DNA of 64,000 bases from Bifidobacterium tsurumiense (GTDB taxonomy: Bacteria > Actinomycetota > Actinomycetes > Actinomycetales > Bifidobacteriaceae): NCBI RefSeq assembly GCF_000741765.1, contig NZ_JGZU01000007.1:1-64000 (forward strand), written 5' to 3'. Positions 19,132-29,476 of this stretch are shown here, piece after piece. The stretch's first letter is position 1; each line of letters starts with the position of its first letter. The notes under the pieces were generated by a model that was not told the origin of the DNA, did no database searches, and was given only the letters and a program-made list of their open reading frames with translations. The position numbers were made by a program, and so were the translations under genes.

Positions 19132-20670
19132 TTACTGAACCACATGTTGATCTGATTGCGCCCAGATCGTCTCATTCTGGGGTTCCAAGGCGATTGGTGT
19201 GATAACAGCAAGTCCAGCCAATTTGGCATCGGATACCGATTGCTGCTGCACACGAGCACTCCACGCCAGCGCGCTGTTATCTTTCATCAACAAGAGTTCC
19301 GCATTCTCATCGATATCCTCGGGCTTCATACTCAGCGATGAGGAAGCGTCGACCGTGATCTCTTTGCTCCCCAGTGCCTTACCTGAGGCATCGAATGCCT
19401 GAATTGTGGCACTCTCCTGTTGATCGGCAGTATTCGCAATCAACACAGTGGCCTGAACATTATCAGGGATCGTAATCGCGGAGGATTGAGCCGGACTTTG
19501 CATTCCCGTCAAGGCAAAATCCTGCTGATCCCCGTCGCCTGATCTCGTGAGTTGCGCGCTCACACTGATAGTGCCGCCATCTGTTTCCACCATGACGCCG
19601 TAGGTGTCTTGCGGGGCTTTGCCGGCATCAACCACGCTGACTCGTTGAGCGGCAAGATCCTGCTTCTTGGCTTCTGATCTGCCTTCTTTGCCTAACCAAT
19701 ACACTGTGACTGTGGTGTCCTGCTCGCTAAACAATTCGATACTCACCTCATCGTCAGCAGAAACTCCGCTCAATACCGCCGATCGTTGAGCTTCAGGCAA
19801 TGGCTCCGCATAATCTGAACCCTTGGAAGTCAAACCATCGATCTTGACCGTGCGGACCACAGCAGCTATTGGCGTCTCCTTGCTGCTCACCTTGACATAC
19901 AAACCGTCTTGGCTTGGGGCTGCCGCCGAAAGATCGAGCACTGATTCTGCCTGTGCGGCTACATTGAGACTGCTAGCGGTTGAAAGACTTAACGCACCGC
20001 TCGAGCTAGTTCCCCAGACTTCAATTTGCAAGGAAGTGGCCTTCGAAGAGGGATTGGCGACAACCAATTGGTGGGTCGTTCCCGTTGCACTGCTCGGCAG
20101 CACAAAGCGCTGTTCGAGACTCGGAGCAGCGCATGAAGCCGCCGAAACTCCTCGCAGATCGCCTTCTGTGGCCCATGAGACAACCGATGCCGCCATGCCG
20201 GAGCCTGATTGCGCCTGCAACAATCGAGTATCGACAAAGCGCGCACCGTCGTTGACATCTCCGGAAGCCACCTTGGCATTATTGGCATCGAGATTGCTGT
20301 CACTGTCGAGGTTGATACTGTCTTCATCATTGCCGATACGAGACACCGTGGCTCGATACACTGACCCAAAAGCCGCATATCGGGCAGATGATGTCACATT
20401 TCCGGAAGAAGCTTGGAACTCACTGTCTCCATATGATCCAGAATCTGCCAGATCCATACGCGCGGGACAATATGATGTCAATTGCGTCTGACTGACGGTC
20501 TGTGCCATCCGCGCATTCTCACGCGGGACACTGTCGTGTGCAATCCATGACGGAGGAATAATCGCCATGGCGACCAGAACACCAACGATGCAAACACCGC
20601 TCAACACTGCCATAGTCACCCGCAATGCAGTATGTTTCTTAGGTGCCGAGGGCAGGGCTTGATTACTCAT
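19132..20670 (-). CDS. DUF5719 family membrane-anchored protein
   Basis: The 512-residue protein has one N-terminal membrane helix (about residues 18-40, VTMAVLSGVCIVGVLVAMAII) and a large extracytoplasmic part with repeated beta-rich Ser/Thr/Ala stretches. Actinobacterial DUF5719 proteins lie beside a family 2 glycosyltransferase and LytR-like genes, as here, which suggests a role in building or exporting a surface polymer. The start is supported by AGGAGGAAGC and overlaps the end of the glycosyltransferase gene (ATGA). No catalytic motif is visible. Confidence 0.8.
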   Translation of the reverse strand: MSNQALPSAPKKHTALRVTMAVLSGVCIVGVLVAMAIIPPSWIAHDSVPRENARMAQTVSQTQLTSYCPARMDLADSGSYGDSEFQASSGNVTSSARYAAFGSVYRATVSRIGNDEDSINLDSDSNLDANNAKVASGDVNDGARFVDTRLLQAQSGSGMAASVVSWATEGDLRGVSAASCAAPSLEQRFVLPSSATGTTHQLVVANPSSKATSLQIEVWGTSSSGALSLSTASSLNVAAQAESVLDLSAAAPSQDGLYVKVSSKETPIAAVVRTVKIDGLTSKGSDYAEPLPEAQRSAVLSGVSADDEVSIELFSEQDTTVTVYWLGKEGRSEAKKQDLAAQRVSVVDAGKAPQDTYGVMVETDGGTISVSAQLTRSGDGDQQDFALTGMQSPAQSSAITIPDNVQATVLIANTADQQESATIQAFDASGKALGSKEITVDASSSLSMKPEDIDENAELLLMKDNSALAWSARVQQQSVSDAKLAGLAVITPIALEPQNETIWAQSDQHVVQ

Positions 20671-23600
20671 GCTTCCTCCTGTCGATAACGCTGTGCCGAT
20701 GGCCGAGGAACCGCAACAAGACAATACATCGCCACCACTATTCCCATAATGATCAACCAGGCCGTTCTCCAAGTCGTAGAAGAAGCATATTGCACACCTG
20801 AATTGTCGATGACTTGGGCATTTGGGTCATTGATGGTCAAACGGTAATATGTTCCGGAATCCGATGAAACCACTGCCTGCACGCCATCCGATGCATTGAT
20901 ATTGGAAATCAGACGCTGCGTCGCATCCTCATCGATATGCTCATCGCCTGATGCGACCACATAGATTCCGCCATACCCAAGGGCACTGATATTCGCAACG
21001 GCCTCCGCATCGGCGTTTGCCAACAAACGCGCACTTGAGGCGGCCAGACTTTCTTGCTGAGGGGATTGAATTCCGGATGCGAACTGCGCCCGTTGCGCAG
21101 GAGAGGAATCTATCAGATCTCCCCTGCTTGTGCGCATGCTTGTCCATTGCACAATAGTGCTTCCCTCCGCCCGCAAGGCAAGAATCCTATGTCTGTTGTC
21201 CTTGTGCAGATAATCCATGGCAACCATAGGCAGCCCTTCATCACTGACATGAAGGCTGGATGGCTGCCTTATCAAACCGAAACCGCCATACGCACAAGTT
21301 GCAGCTACCATAACAGCGGCCAGCACAGTACGAAGCACATGCCCAGCAACTGAATCGCCCACGGCTATTGCCCACACTCGTGATTGGCGCGAGGAATCAT
21401 GCAATGGCTTGTACTGCTTCACCGCCTCCCCTGCGATCATACAGACACATGAGAGTATGCCGACCATGCTCAACGCGAATCCGGGAATCACCGAGCCAGC
21501 AACCACGCCCTCTTCATCCACCGCAATAGCGACACGGGCTGATATCAATGCAACGGCGACGCCGCACAGCATAACCACCCACATCATGCGCGATTCACGC
21601 ACCATCGAGGATTTGACAAGTGCGATCAGGGATGCCAACACACATATAACGAATATTGCGGCAATCGACCATTCCCATGGGCCCAAAGCTGACCAATCGG
21701 CGACGCTGTGGACCGAATGAATGCCAAAAGCCCGCATGAGCATGGTGCCAAGGCCAAGGCTCGCCGGTGCCGCATTTCCTGAAGTATCCGACACCATGGC
21801 ATCGGCGAAGAGCTGACGCCAAGAGCCCATAGCTGCATATCGGATGGCGTTCAAAATGGTTGGCGCAAGCACGAATGCCGCAGGCAACGGTATGAGCAGC
21901 AACATGGCATGATGCCTTCTGACAACAATCACGAATACCACAAACGACACGATAAGTGGCAGCAGCAATTGAGGCTCCGACGTGACCACAGCCACAAAAC
22001 ACAGAGCCGCCGCAGCAGCAGATTGCACCGATGCGCGGGGAATAACAGGATCTTCGGTAACATACATCCCCACTGCACGGAAGACAAATGCGAAAGCGGC
22101 TGGCAGAAACACCATAACCGTCAGCATCGCCACATTTGCCTGGGCATACAGCCCCAAGGCAATGCCAAGCGAAGCCCAAAACAGACCAGCCGTCACGCGC
22201 ACCGCGTCCGAACGGGTAAATACGCCCGCCAAGGCCCAGAAAGATAATGCACTCAGCGGCGCCGCCAAGAAGAATAATGCAATGAGCGCGGCGTTGATAT
22301 GGCCAATGGTGAAGAGTGTAGCAACCATCCATACCAAAAGCCACGGGCAATGGTGGAGCCGGCATGCCAGTAGCCGAGCCATATGCCCATGGCGTGGTAG
22401 CAGCTTCTGCCAATTGTTGGAAGCTGGCCCCGGTCGGAAGCAGGGTGTTCGAATACAACGAACCACCGGACAATGCAGATCGGAACACTTCCCAATTCGT
22501 TGCAATAACGAAGCCACCTGCCACTATCGCCATGGCAAGCGCAGCCGTCCACCTTCGTAACATGCGCACACGCAGATGAGCCTTCGCCAAAGGACTGAGC
22601 AATACCATATTCCTCTGGTTCTCCAAGGCATTCCTTCGGTCACGCCATTGCGCCAACTGATGCCTGTCCACGACCAATACGGAAAGACGCGACAATGAAA
22701 CCTTGGACTGCCTACGCACCCTGCGTCGTGCACGGATCGCATGAGTCCAACCCGTCCACATGAGCCATGGCAGACAAATCTCACACCACGCCTCATAGGG
22801 TTGCTTATTGAATAGGCGCCAAACCGCCTTCGCCACGGATACGAAGACGCTCAACAGCCAAATCACCGGCCACAGAACCAGCCTGCGATCGGTGTAACAA
22901 TACCGCTGCTGCGCCGCCATACGAGACAATGCCGAATTCTCAGTGCGGCCATCTTCAATGGCATGACCTTCGCGATTACGCAGTCCCTCAAAACGGGCAC
23001 GCCTATGGGCGATCCGAGCCTTGGGAACCACGACCACTCGCCCGCCGCTCAAGCATATGCGGCGACAAAAATCAACGCCTTCCCGGAAAGTGCCAAACCA
23101 TGAGTCAATGCCTTCAAGAGAGCGCAACGTCGCCACAGGCAATAACGCGCCAGCCAAGGAAACACTGAACACATCTCGACGAGCATCGTATTGCTCCTGA
23201 TCCGGTTCGCCTTCCACCACCAAGCTCTCAATACGATGTTTTGCAGCATATGCACCAACGTTATGCAAGGCTTGCGCATCCCAATCCAATTGCTTCGCTC
23301 CCAAAAGCGAAGCAGTGGGCGCACTGCGCCAGGCCTCAAGCAAGGTCTCCAGACAATGCTCATCTGCTGGTCTTGAATCATCATGCAACATCCAGACGCA
23401 ACGCATAGAAGTCGGCACCTTCGCGACCTTCAATGCCTGTGACATGGCATCCGTAAATGAACGGGGAGCCTTGACTCCCACCAGTTGCACCGTAACCCTC
23501 TTGGATTGCGGCATACGCAACGCAAGCCCTGATGGCGAAGGTATGACTTCAAAAGAGGATTGCACGGGCTGACCTATGCTATCTGTGCAATCGGCAACGA

Positions 23601-23787
23601 TAATCAATCCCGGAAGCACGCTCTGCGACAACACCGCCTGAAGCGTAGCCTCTATGAAGCGCATATCGTGTTCTAGAGTGACCGCAGCCACAACACCCTC
23701 ATCCACATCCTGACGATGCGAATAGGGCCGATTGGCCAACAGGCTCGCTACCATCTGCTGAATATCGGTGCTGTCCGTGGAACTCAT
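20667..23787 (-). pseudogene. Family 2 glycosyltransferase with large membrane domain, frameshifted
   Basis: The N-terminal half is a GT2 transferase: VVAAVTLEHDMRFIEATLQAVL, WMLHDDSRPADEHCLETLL with the DDS metal motif, and DSWFGTFREGVDFCRR. The C-terminal half holds roughly ten membrane helices and an outer domain ending in one more helix. The two halves are in different frames. Near 22345-22347, a run of three G (plus strand) appears where two would join them (PPLP then WLLVWMVATLF). Removing one base gives 1,039 residues. The start at 23787 follows GGAG. It ends with an ATGA overlap onto DUF5719 and diverges from the LCP gene, consistent with surface-polymer synthesis. Confidence 0.85.
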
Positions 23788-24201
23788 ACGCTCCAGTGTA
23801 CGCATGGGGGGTAACGCTCGTGCCAAATGGAGACAACGCAATACTGCTACACTCATCCGCACGAAGCGTTATCGGTCTACACTTGACCGAACTACTGGTT
23901 CGGCAATCCGCGCGAATGTGTTCCGTATTGCATAATTGGCATCGCATAAATTGCATTCCCAAGAAATTTTCAGGGATTGCATACAACACCTTCACAACGC
24001 CACCGCATGATACTGGCTTCAGAAGCTGCGACTATCGCAAATTCTGACAATTCAGCAATTATCCTGTGCATAAATCGGCGCAGAGACCCCATTACTCAGG
24101 TATATGGCTTACAATCTTAACGATTTGAAGTTCACTCAAGGCAAAACCGGCAGTTGATGGAGGTGTCTTGTGTATAGACACCCCGGCAGGAAGGCAATAG
24201 C
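23788..24201 (+). promoter_or_regulatory. Divergent intergenic region with candidate LCP promoter and leader hairpin
   Basis: A candidate -10 element, TACAAT, lies at 24110-24115. A 7-bp hairpin (GGTGTCT, 24162-24168, with AGACACC, 24176-24182) sits just before the AGGAAGG ribosome binding site of the LCP gene. I saw no gene in the interval. Confidence 0.4.
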
Positions 24202-25644
24202 GTGACATCCCACCGTTCAAGCAACAGCAAATTCCCCAATATCAATGGCTGGAAACAGGCACGCCCACGTCATAGTCTTGGATACAATGTGCGCCACGCC
24301 TTACGCACTACCATTATCTGCGTGGTATGCGCGGCTTTTGCCTTTGTGGGCACTGCAGCTGCCGCGGCGTACATCGATCTCAATAGCACTGTGGTGAACA
24401 ATACGGTCAAGGTCATCAGTCAGTCCACCGCCACACCGACTGTGATCGATCCCAACGCCGGCCAACCCATTCAATTTGCTCTTCTTGGACAGGATACCCG
24501 CGAAGGCGATAGCAATGCCTCACTTGGCGGTGACGATGGCACATCCACCGAAAACCATATGGCCGACACCACTATGGTTGTGCAGATCAGCGCCGACCGT
24601 TCATGGGTGAATATCGTTTCGATCCCACGAGACTCGATTGTGTCCGTGCCGAGTTGCCAAACCACAAACGGCACCATTCCGGCACAATACAACATCATGT
24701 TCAATTCCATTTTCTCCACCGCATACCAACAGGGTGGGGATCTGTCATCCGCGGCAAGCTGCACCATGGCTGCTATCAACGCGCTTACCGGTTTGGACCT
24801 TCAACAGTTCATCGTCGTTGATTTCCAAGGTCTGCGCGATATGATCGACGCCATTGGCGGTGTGGATCTGTGCATCGCGACCGACACCACCGACAGCTAC
24901 ACCGGATTGACCCTATCCCGTGGCCTGCAGCATCTGGACGGAACCCAGGCCACGCAGTATGCCCGCATGCGTCATGGCACAGGAACCGACGGTTCTGACA
25001 TCATGAGAACCACGCGCCAACAATACTTGATCAAGGAACTGTTCAAGCAGGCAATGCAGAAGAATCTGTTCACTCAGGTCGATCAGCTGTATCAACTTGC
25101 CAAATCCGCTCTGAACTCCTTGAATATCAGCACTGGACTGGCCGATACAGCAACCCTTGCGGGTTTGGCGATGAGCATGAAAGACATGGATACCTCACAT
25201 ATCTATGCACGTACCATTCCAGTGACGGCTGCTCCATATGATCAGAATCGTGTGGTGTGGAGCTCAGATGCCGATGCAGTATGGGCCAAGTTGCGTGAGA
25301 ATCAGCCGCTCACCGAATCAACTGATGAGAGCACTGACACCTCGAGTGAATCCGCTGATGCCAACGGCACCGACGCGTCAACCGAGAGTTCTGAGTCGAG
25401 TGCATCCACTGATACCTCGACCGAGGCGGATACCGCTTCTTCCGATGCCGCAAGCAGCACCTCGAGCATTGATCCGACCACTGGTTTGATCACCGACGCG
25501 CAGGGCAATCTGATCGATCCTGCTACGGGAGGCATCGTCGATCCAGATGACGGCATCATTCGAGATGCAGTGACCGGCCAATATATCGGCATCGCTGATC
25601 GTTATCTCAATGCCACGGTATGTGCCGTTCCTGCGCAGGATTGA
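24202..25644 (+). CDS. LytR-CpsA-Psr (LCP) family protein
   Basis: The 480-residue protein has a single membrane helix (about residues 34-56) and an extracytoplasmic LCP domain (about 90-290). LCP enzymes transfer undecaprenyl-linked glycopolymers onto peptidoglycan. Key residues include Arg in GQDTREGD, DTTMVVQI, and SIPRDSIVSV. After the domain comes a Ser/Thr/Asp/Glu-rich linker (about 370-425) and then a tail with three DxxTG-type units (DPTTGLITD, DPATGGIVD, DAVTGQYIG). The start is GTG at 24202, preceded by AGGAAGG. A second LCP gene follows 71 bases later. Confidence 0.92.
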   Translation: MTSHRSSNSKFPNINGWKQARPRHSLGYNVRHALRTTIICVVCAAFAFVGTAAAAAYIDLNSTVVNNTVKVISQSTATPTVIDPNAGQPIQFALLGQDTREGDSNASLGGDDGTSTENHMADTTMVVQISADRSWVNIVSIPRDSIVSVPSCQTTNGTIPAQYNIMFNSIFSTAYQQGGDLSSAASCTMAAINALTGLDLQQFIVVDFQGLRDMIDAIGGVDLCIATDTTDSYTGLTLSRGLQHLDGTQATQYARMRHGTGTDGSDIMRTTRQQYLIKELFKQAMQKNLFTQVDQLYQLAKSALNSLNISTGLADTATLAGLAMSMKDMDTSHIYARTIPVTAAPYDQNRVVWSSDADAVWAKLRENQPLTESTDESTDTSSESADANGTDASTESSESSASTDTSTEADTASSDAASSTSSIDPTTGLITDAQGNLIDPATGGIVDPDDGIIRDAVTGQYIGIADRYLNATVCAVPAQD

Positions 25645-25715
25645 TGACTCAGGTAGGTTTTGGCTCTCCCAACCGTGTAAAAGTGACAGGAGAATCACGC
25701 TAGGAAGGGACAATA

Positions 25716-27074
25716 ATGGCGCAAGCGCACAACGGCGACAATGCTCAGGCGACGCCACCAAGCTTCGTGCCCTCCGGTACCAGGCGTAAACATGTCTCCG
25801 CCGATACCTCGCACACAGCTCAGCAGTCATCGACCCCACCTAGCTATGCTCCTGCATCCGCCCGCAGCAGTTCCAATGCAACACGACGCACTCATGCTTC
25901 GTCATCGGCAGGATCTGTCCAGTCGCAACAGCCTCAAAGCTTCCAGCCAAATAGGCCCAGCGCATCTGGACAACGATCAGCTCGTCGATCTTCTGGCTCA
26001 TCGCGCAACGCAGTCAATGCCGTGAACGCTCAACATAACCTGACAGGCACTTCCCCGAAACCACAAGCTATGGCAATGCAATCCGTCCGAGGAGGCGGTG
26101 CCGTTGCACGCAAACGCGGCCACCGTGTGCGCAATATCGCATTCAAGACGTTGGCCGTACTGCTTGTGGCGATGCTTTTGGGCGGTTTCCTTCTGTGGAA
26201 TTGGGTCGACGGCAAACTCAACAAGTCAGACTGGTTAACGAGCAAGGCTTCGACTTCCGGAACATCGTGGCTCATTCTGGGTTCTGATGAACGCGTAGAA
26301 GGCGATAACACAGGGGGAACATCAGACGAAATCTCCGGGTATCGCACTGATACGATTTTGGTACTGACCAAGCCCAAGCATGGCCCTAGCTCATTGATTT
26401 CCATTCCACGTGATTCTTTGGTTTCCATTGATGACACGTATATGAAAATCAATGCGGTTTCACAATTCTACGGCCAAGTGCAGCTCGTGCAGGAGATTGA
26501 GGAAATCACCGGATTGAAAATCGAGCACGTCGCCCAATTGAAATTCGGCGGATTGGAAAATGTGGTGAATGCCTTGGGCGGCATTGAATTATGCTACGAC
26601 CAGACCGTAAGCGATCCTTATTCCGGATTGAATTGGGAGGCGGGCTGCCATACAGCGGACGGAGGAACCGCTCTGGCATTCTCCCGCATGCGATATGCAG
26701 ATGCAGAGGGGGATTTTGGGCGAGCAGCACGTCAACGACAGGTGATTGCCGCCATCATGAAGAAAAGTCTGTCCGCGTCGACATTGACCAATATCAGCAC
26801 ACTGAACAATGTCGCCAATGCAACATTGGATGCTTTGAGCGTAGACAGCACAACCAATCCCAGCACCTTGATCTCCATGGCCTTGGCGTTTAGAGACGCA
26901 TCCGGCAGTTCAGGCGTCAGCGGAAGCGTGTATTGGACCGATCCTGACTATTATGTCGACGGCGTGGGCTCTTCTGTATTGCTTGATGACGCCAAAAACC
27001 TCGCTCTGTTCAAATCTCTTTCAGAGGGCACCCACGAAGCAGGCACGGTAGGAACGCTCGCCGAGGAGAGCTAG
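25716..27074 (+). CDS. LytR-CpsA-Psr (LCP) family protein, second copy
   Basis: The 452-residue protein starts with about 140 cytoplasmic residues rich in Ser, Gln, Ala and Arg, presumably disordered. A membrane helix (about 146-168, FKTLAVLLVAMLLGGFLLWNW) and the LCP domain follow: WLILGSDERVEGDN, YRTDTILVLTKP, SIPRDSLVSID and FSRMRYADAEGDFGRAARQ. It is a probable paralogue of the preceding gene, acting on the same or another wall polymer. The long cytoplasmic head could take regulatory phosphorylation, which is only inference. Confidence 0.92.
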   Translation: MAQAHNGDNAQATPPSFVPSGTRRKHVSADTSHTAQQSSTPPSYAPASARSSSNATRRTHASSSAGSVQSQQPQSFQPNRPSASGQRSARRSSGSSRNAVNAVNAQHNLTGTSPKPQAMAMQSVRGGGAVARKRGHRVRNIAFKTLAVLLVAMLLGGFLLWNWVDGKLNKSDWLTSKASTSGTSWLILGSDERVEGDNTGGTSDEISGYRTDTILVLTKPKHGPSSLISIPRDSLVSIDDTYMKINAVSQFYGQVQLVQEIEEITGLKIEHVAQLKFGGLENVVNALGGIELCYDQTVSDPYSGLNWEAGCHTADGGTALAFSRMRYADAEGDFGRAARQRQVIAAIMKKSLSASTLTNISTLNNVANATLDALSVDSTTNPSTLISMALAFRDASGSSGVSGSVYWTDPDYYVDGVGSSVLLDDAKNLALFKSLSEGTHEAGTVGTLAEES

Positions 27075-27140
27075 TGCTGCCTTCGACCACATAGTCTATT
27101 GCGCTAGCCGTTCTTGCCTTGTGTCACGCATGCTGTGTGT

Positions 27141-29036
27141 ATGAGACAGGAACGGCCAAGCAATGACGGAGATTCATCGACTGAGAGACGACTTTCTGAG
27201 CGTTTCACTTCACTAGAAAAGCTACGCTTGGCTATCACCTTCGCCCCTGCGATTACCCAATTGTTTATGGCTGTTTTCGCAATCATGCAGCATCAATGGA
27301 TATTGCTCGCCATGATTGTTCCCAATCTGTTGGGCAGTCTTCTCTATGCCATTACGGCGGTATCCAGATTGAGCAAGCACGATCAATCCCAAGGCATCGA
27401 CCGTGATTCCACCACAACCACTGCGCAACAGTCACGGCTCGACTCCGCATCTCCCCCATCCTTTGCAACCATTGAGTCAATAAGTCTTGAAGCAGCATTG
27501 GCCCTGAATCGACAGGAGGATCCGGTGCTGTGGCGAAGCATAATACTTCGTTGGCTGAAGCAACCGACCATTCCGTTGGGCACCGATAAAAACGGCATAT
27601 TTACGCTGGATCTACGTACACATGGCCCTCATGCACTCATCGCGGGAACAACGGGCTCAGGCAAATCTGTGTTATTGCGAAGTTGGTGCCTCGCTTATGC
27701 CGCTACCATTCCGCCAGACCGTTTGCATTTCATCTTCTTGGACTTCAAAGGCGGTGCCGCATTCAACGCATTGGCTTCACTGCCACATACCGCGGGATTG
27801 GTCTGTGATCTCAATCTGAAACATGCCACGCGCGCATTATTGGCAATAGAATCCGAATTGCAAAGGCGTGAGCAATTAGTCGCGCAATATGAAGTCACCG
27901 CAACCGATGATCTTGAGAATCCTCCCCCGACGCTGATAATAGTTATCGATGAATATCATGCTCTGCGCGGGCAGCTACCGGATTATATGGACAGACTGTC
28001 TCGCATAGCATCACTGGGCCGTTCATTGGGTATGCATATCATACTTTGCACGCAAAATCCTTTGGCACAGGTTGGCACCGACATCAAAGCCAATATGGCG
28101 ATCCATATGTGCTTACGAGTTCGCGATGCGTTGCAGTCCAATGAATTGATCGGCTCATCCGCAGCCGCCATGATCAGCCCAACGCTGCCCGGAGCGGGAT
28201 TCTGCCATGATGGCGAGGTGTTGCATGCCATACGCTGTGCCATGGTTGACAAATGCGAATCACTGGTTTTAGCGATCAAGGACGCGAGCGCAATGGCAGG
28301 GATTCCCTCTGCCAAAGCCCTGTTCACACCTCCTTTGCCTCATGTGGTGAAAAGCAACACCGACCTGGCATCTGCTGTGCAGGCACATGGAAACCACAAT
28401 GACCCGATAATCGCATTGGGTGATGATGGCATGTGTTTTCACGAGGTCGCCGTGCCCCTATGCAACGGCAACCTTGCGATCATAGGGCAACGTGGTCGTG
28501 GGAAAAGCACCGTATTGGCTACGCTGAGACGACGACTGAAGAGCACATGCCATCCACCGATCCATAGTCTTCACGTCGTACAAGGCGAATGGCATAAGAG
28601 CACCTTGTCTGGATGTTCCAGCTTCTCGCCGTGCACATCGCATAATGATGCTTCACACCGCAAATATTCCTACTTGCAAATTTGGCTTATTGACGATGCG
28701 GATCCACTCTTCGACCCGTATTCGACGGATCCTCTGTCTCAAGAAATACGGCATGCCTTGCAATCCCCCGATTCGCTCGCCGTGGTGACCGCTCAATCTT
28801 CTCGTCATATAAGACTTCAAGACCATTTCCCCAATCGCATCCTGTTCCCCACCGGAGATCGTTCGACAGATCTTATCAATGGAATTCCAGCAAATATGAT
28901 CGCACAATTCGACAAGGCAGATCTTGAGACACCGGGTCGTGCAGTGTTGATCCATCGCGCCCAACAGCTGCTTATCCAGTGCCCTTACGATGGCGACGAA
29001 CAAGAAAAATGCAAATCCTTTAGCCAAAGCTCTTGA
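27141..29036 (+). CDS. FtsK/SpoIIIE-like ATPase with two P-loop domains
   Basis: The 631-residue protein has two predicted membrane helices near the N-terminus (about residues 30-75). A FtsK/SpoIIIE domain follows, with Walker A LIAGTTGSGKSVLLRSW and Walker B LIIVIDEYHALRGQLPD, then FILCTQNPLAQV-like sensor sequence. A second, divergent domain has Walker A IIGQRGRGKSTVLATL and IWLIDDADPLFD. The two-domain layout recalls EccC/EssC of type VII secretion, but no WXG100 or other Ecc gene is in the window; DNA translocation is also possible. The start is uncertain (ATG 27141 or TTG 27114, neither with a ribosome binding site). Confidence 0.75.
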   Translation: MRQERPSNDGDSSTERRLSERFTSLEKLRLAITFAPAITQLFMAVFAIMQHQWILLAMIVPNLLGSLLYAITAVSRLSKHDQSQGIDRDSTTTTAQQSRLDSASPPSFATIESISLEAALALNRQEDPVLWRSIILRWLKQPTIPLGTDKNGIFTLDLRTHGPHALIAGTTGSGKSVLLRSWCLAYAATIPPDRLHFIFLDFKGGAAFNALASLPHTAGLVCDLNLKHATRALLAIESELQRREQLVAQYEVTATDDLENPPPTLIIVIDEYHALRGQLPDYMDRLSRIASLGRSLGMHIILCTQNPLAQVGTDIKANMAIHMCLRVRDALQSNELIGSSAAAMISPTLPGAGFCHDGEVLHAIRCAMVDKCESLVLAIKDASAMAGIPSAKALFTPPLPHVVKSNTDLASAVQAHGNHNDPIIALGDDGMCFHEVAVPLCNGNLAIIGQRGRGKSTVLATLRRRLKSTCHPPIHSLHVVQGEWHKSTLSGCSSFSPCTSHNDASHRKYSYLQIWLIDDADPLFDPYSTDPLSQEIRHALQSPDSLAVVTAQSSRHIRLQDHFPNRILFPTGDRSTDLINGIPANMIAQFDKADLETPGRAVLIHRAQQLLIQCPYDGDEQEKCKSFSQSS

Positions 29037-29110
29037 AAAGTCAGGGCATTCGTGCTTATGTGGTACGTGGTTTGTTACTACGGTCATCCATATTGGAGGA
29101 ACTCGAAACA

Positions 29111-29389
29111 ATGAGCAGTGCTTTTGACTGGCGTGCCAAGGCCGCGTGTCGTGACAAGGATCCTGAGCTGTTTTTCCCTGTCGGTAACACCGGTGCAGCG
29201 TATCAGCAGATCGAAGAGGCCAAGGCAGTATGCCGTACCTGCAAGGTTATTGATGCATGCCTGAAATGTGCTTTGGACACCAACCAGGATTATGGCGTCT
29301 GGGGAGGCATGAGCGAGGATGAGCGCCGTGCATTGAAGCGTCGCGCCATGCGTGCCCGCCGCTCACAGAGTATGCAGATGCAGGTCTGA
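29111..29389 (+). CDS. whiB1: WhiB-family iron-sulfur transcriptional regulator, WhiB1/WblE type
   Basis: The 92-residue protein has the four cluster-binding cysteines (C13, C41, C44, C50) plus an extra C53, the beta-turn motif GVWGGMSEDERRALKRR and a basic C-terminus. The segment CRDKDPELFFPVGN closely matches mycobacterial WhiB1, an essential sigma-factor-bound, NO-sensitive regulator. Convergent pairing with a PdtaS-type kinase gene matches the Mycobacterium arrangement as I recall it. The ATG at 29111 follows GGAGGA; the upstream 26 codons of open frame overlap the ATPase gene end and are not family-like. Confidence 0.93.
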   Translation: MSSAFDWRAKAACRDKDPELFFPVGNTGAAYQQIEEAKAVCRTCKVIDACLKCALDTNQDYGVWGGMSEDERRALKRRAMRARRSQSMQMQV

Positions 29390-29416
29390 TAAGCGTTTGA
29401 AGTTCTCTTCAGACAT

Positions 29417-29461
29417 GGCAAGAGGCTGATCCGGTGTCAATATCCGGATCAGCCTCTTGCC
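29417..29461. terminator. Bidirectional terminator between whiB1 and pdtaS
   Basis: An 18-bp perfect stem (arms 29417-29434 and 29444-29461) with a 9-nt loop sits between the two convergent genes. There is no U-tract, but the stem is very stable. Confidence 0.8.
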
Positions 29462-29476
29462 GTTGGTGAGAGCCGT

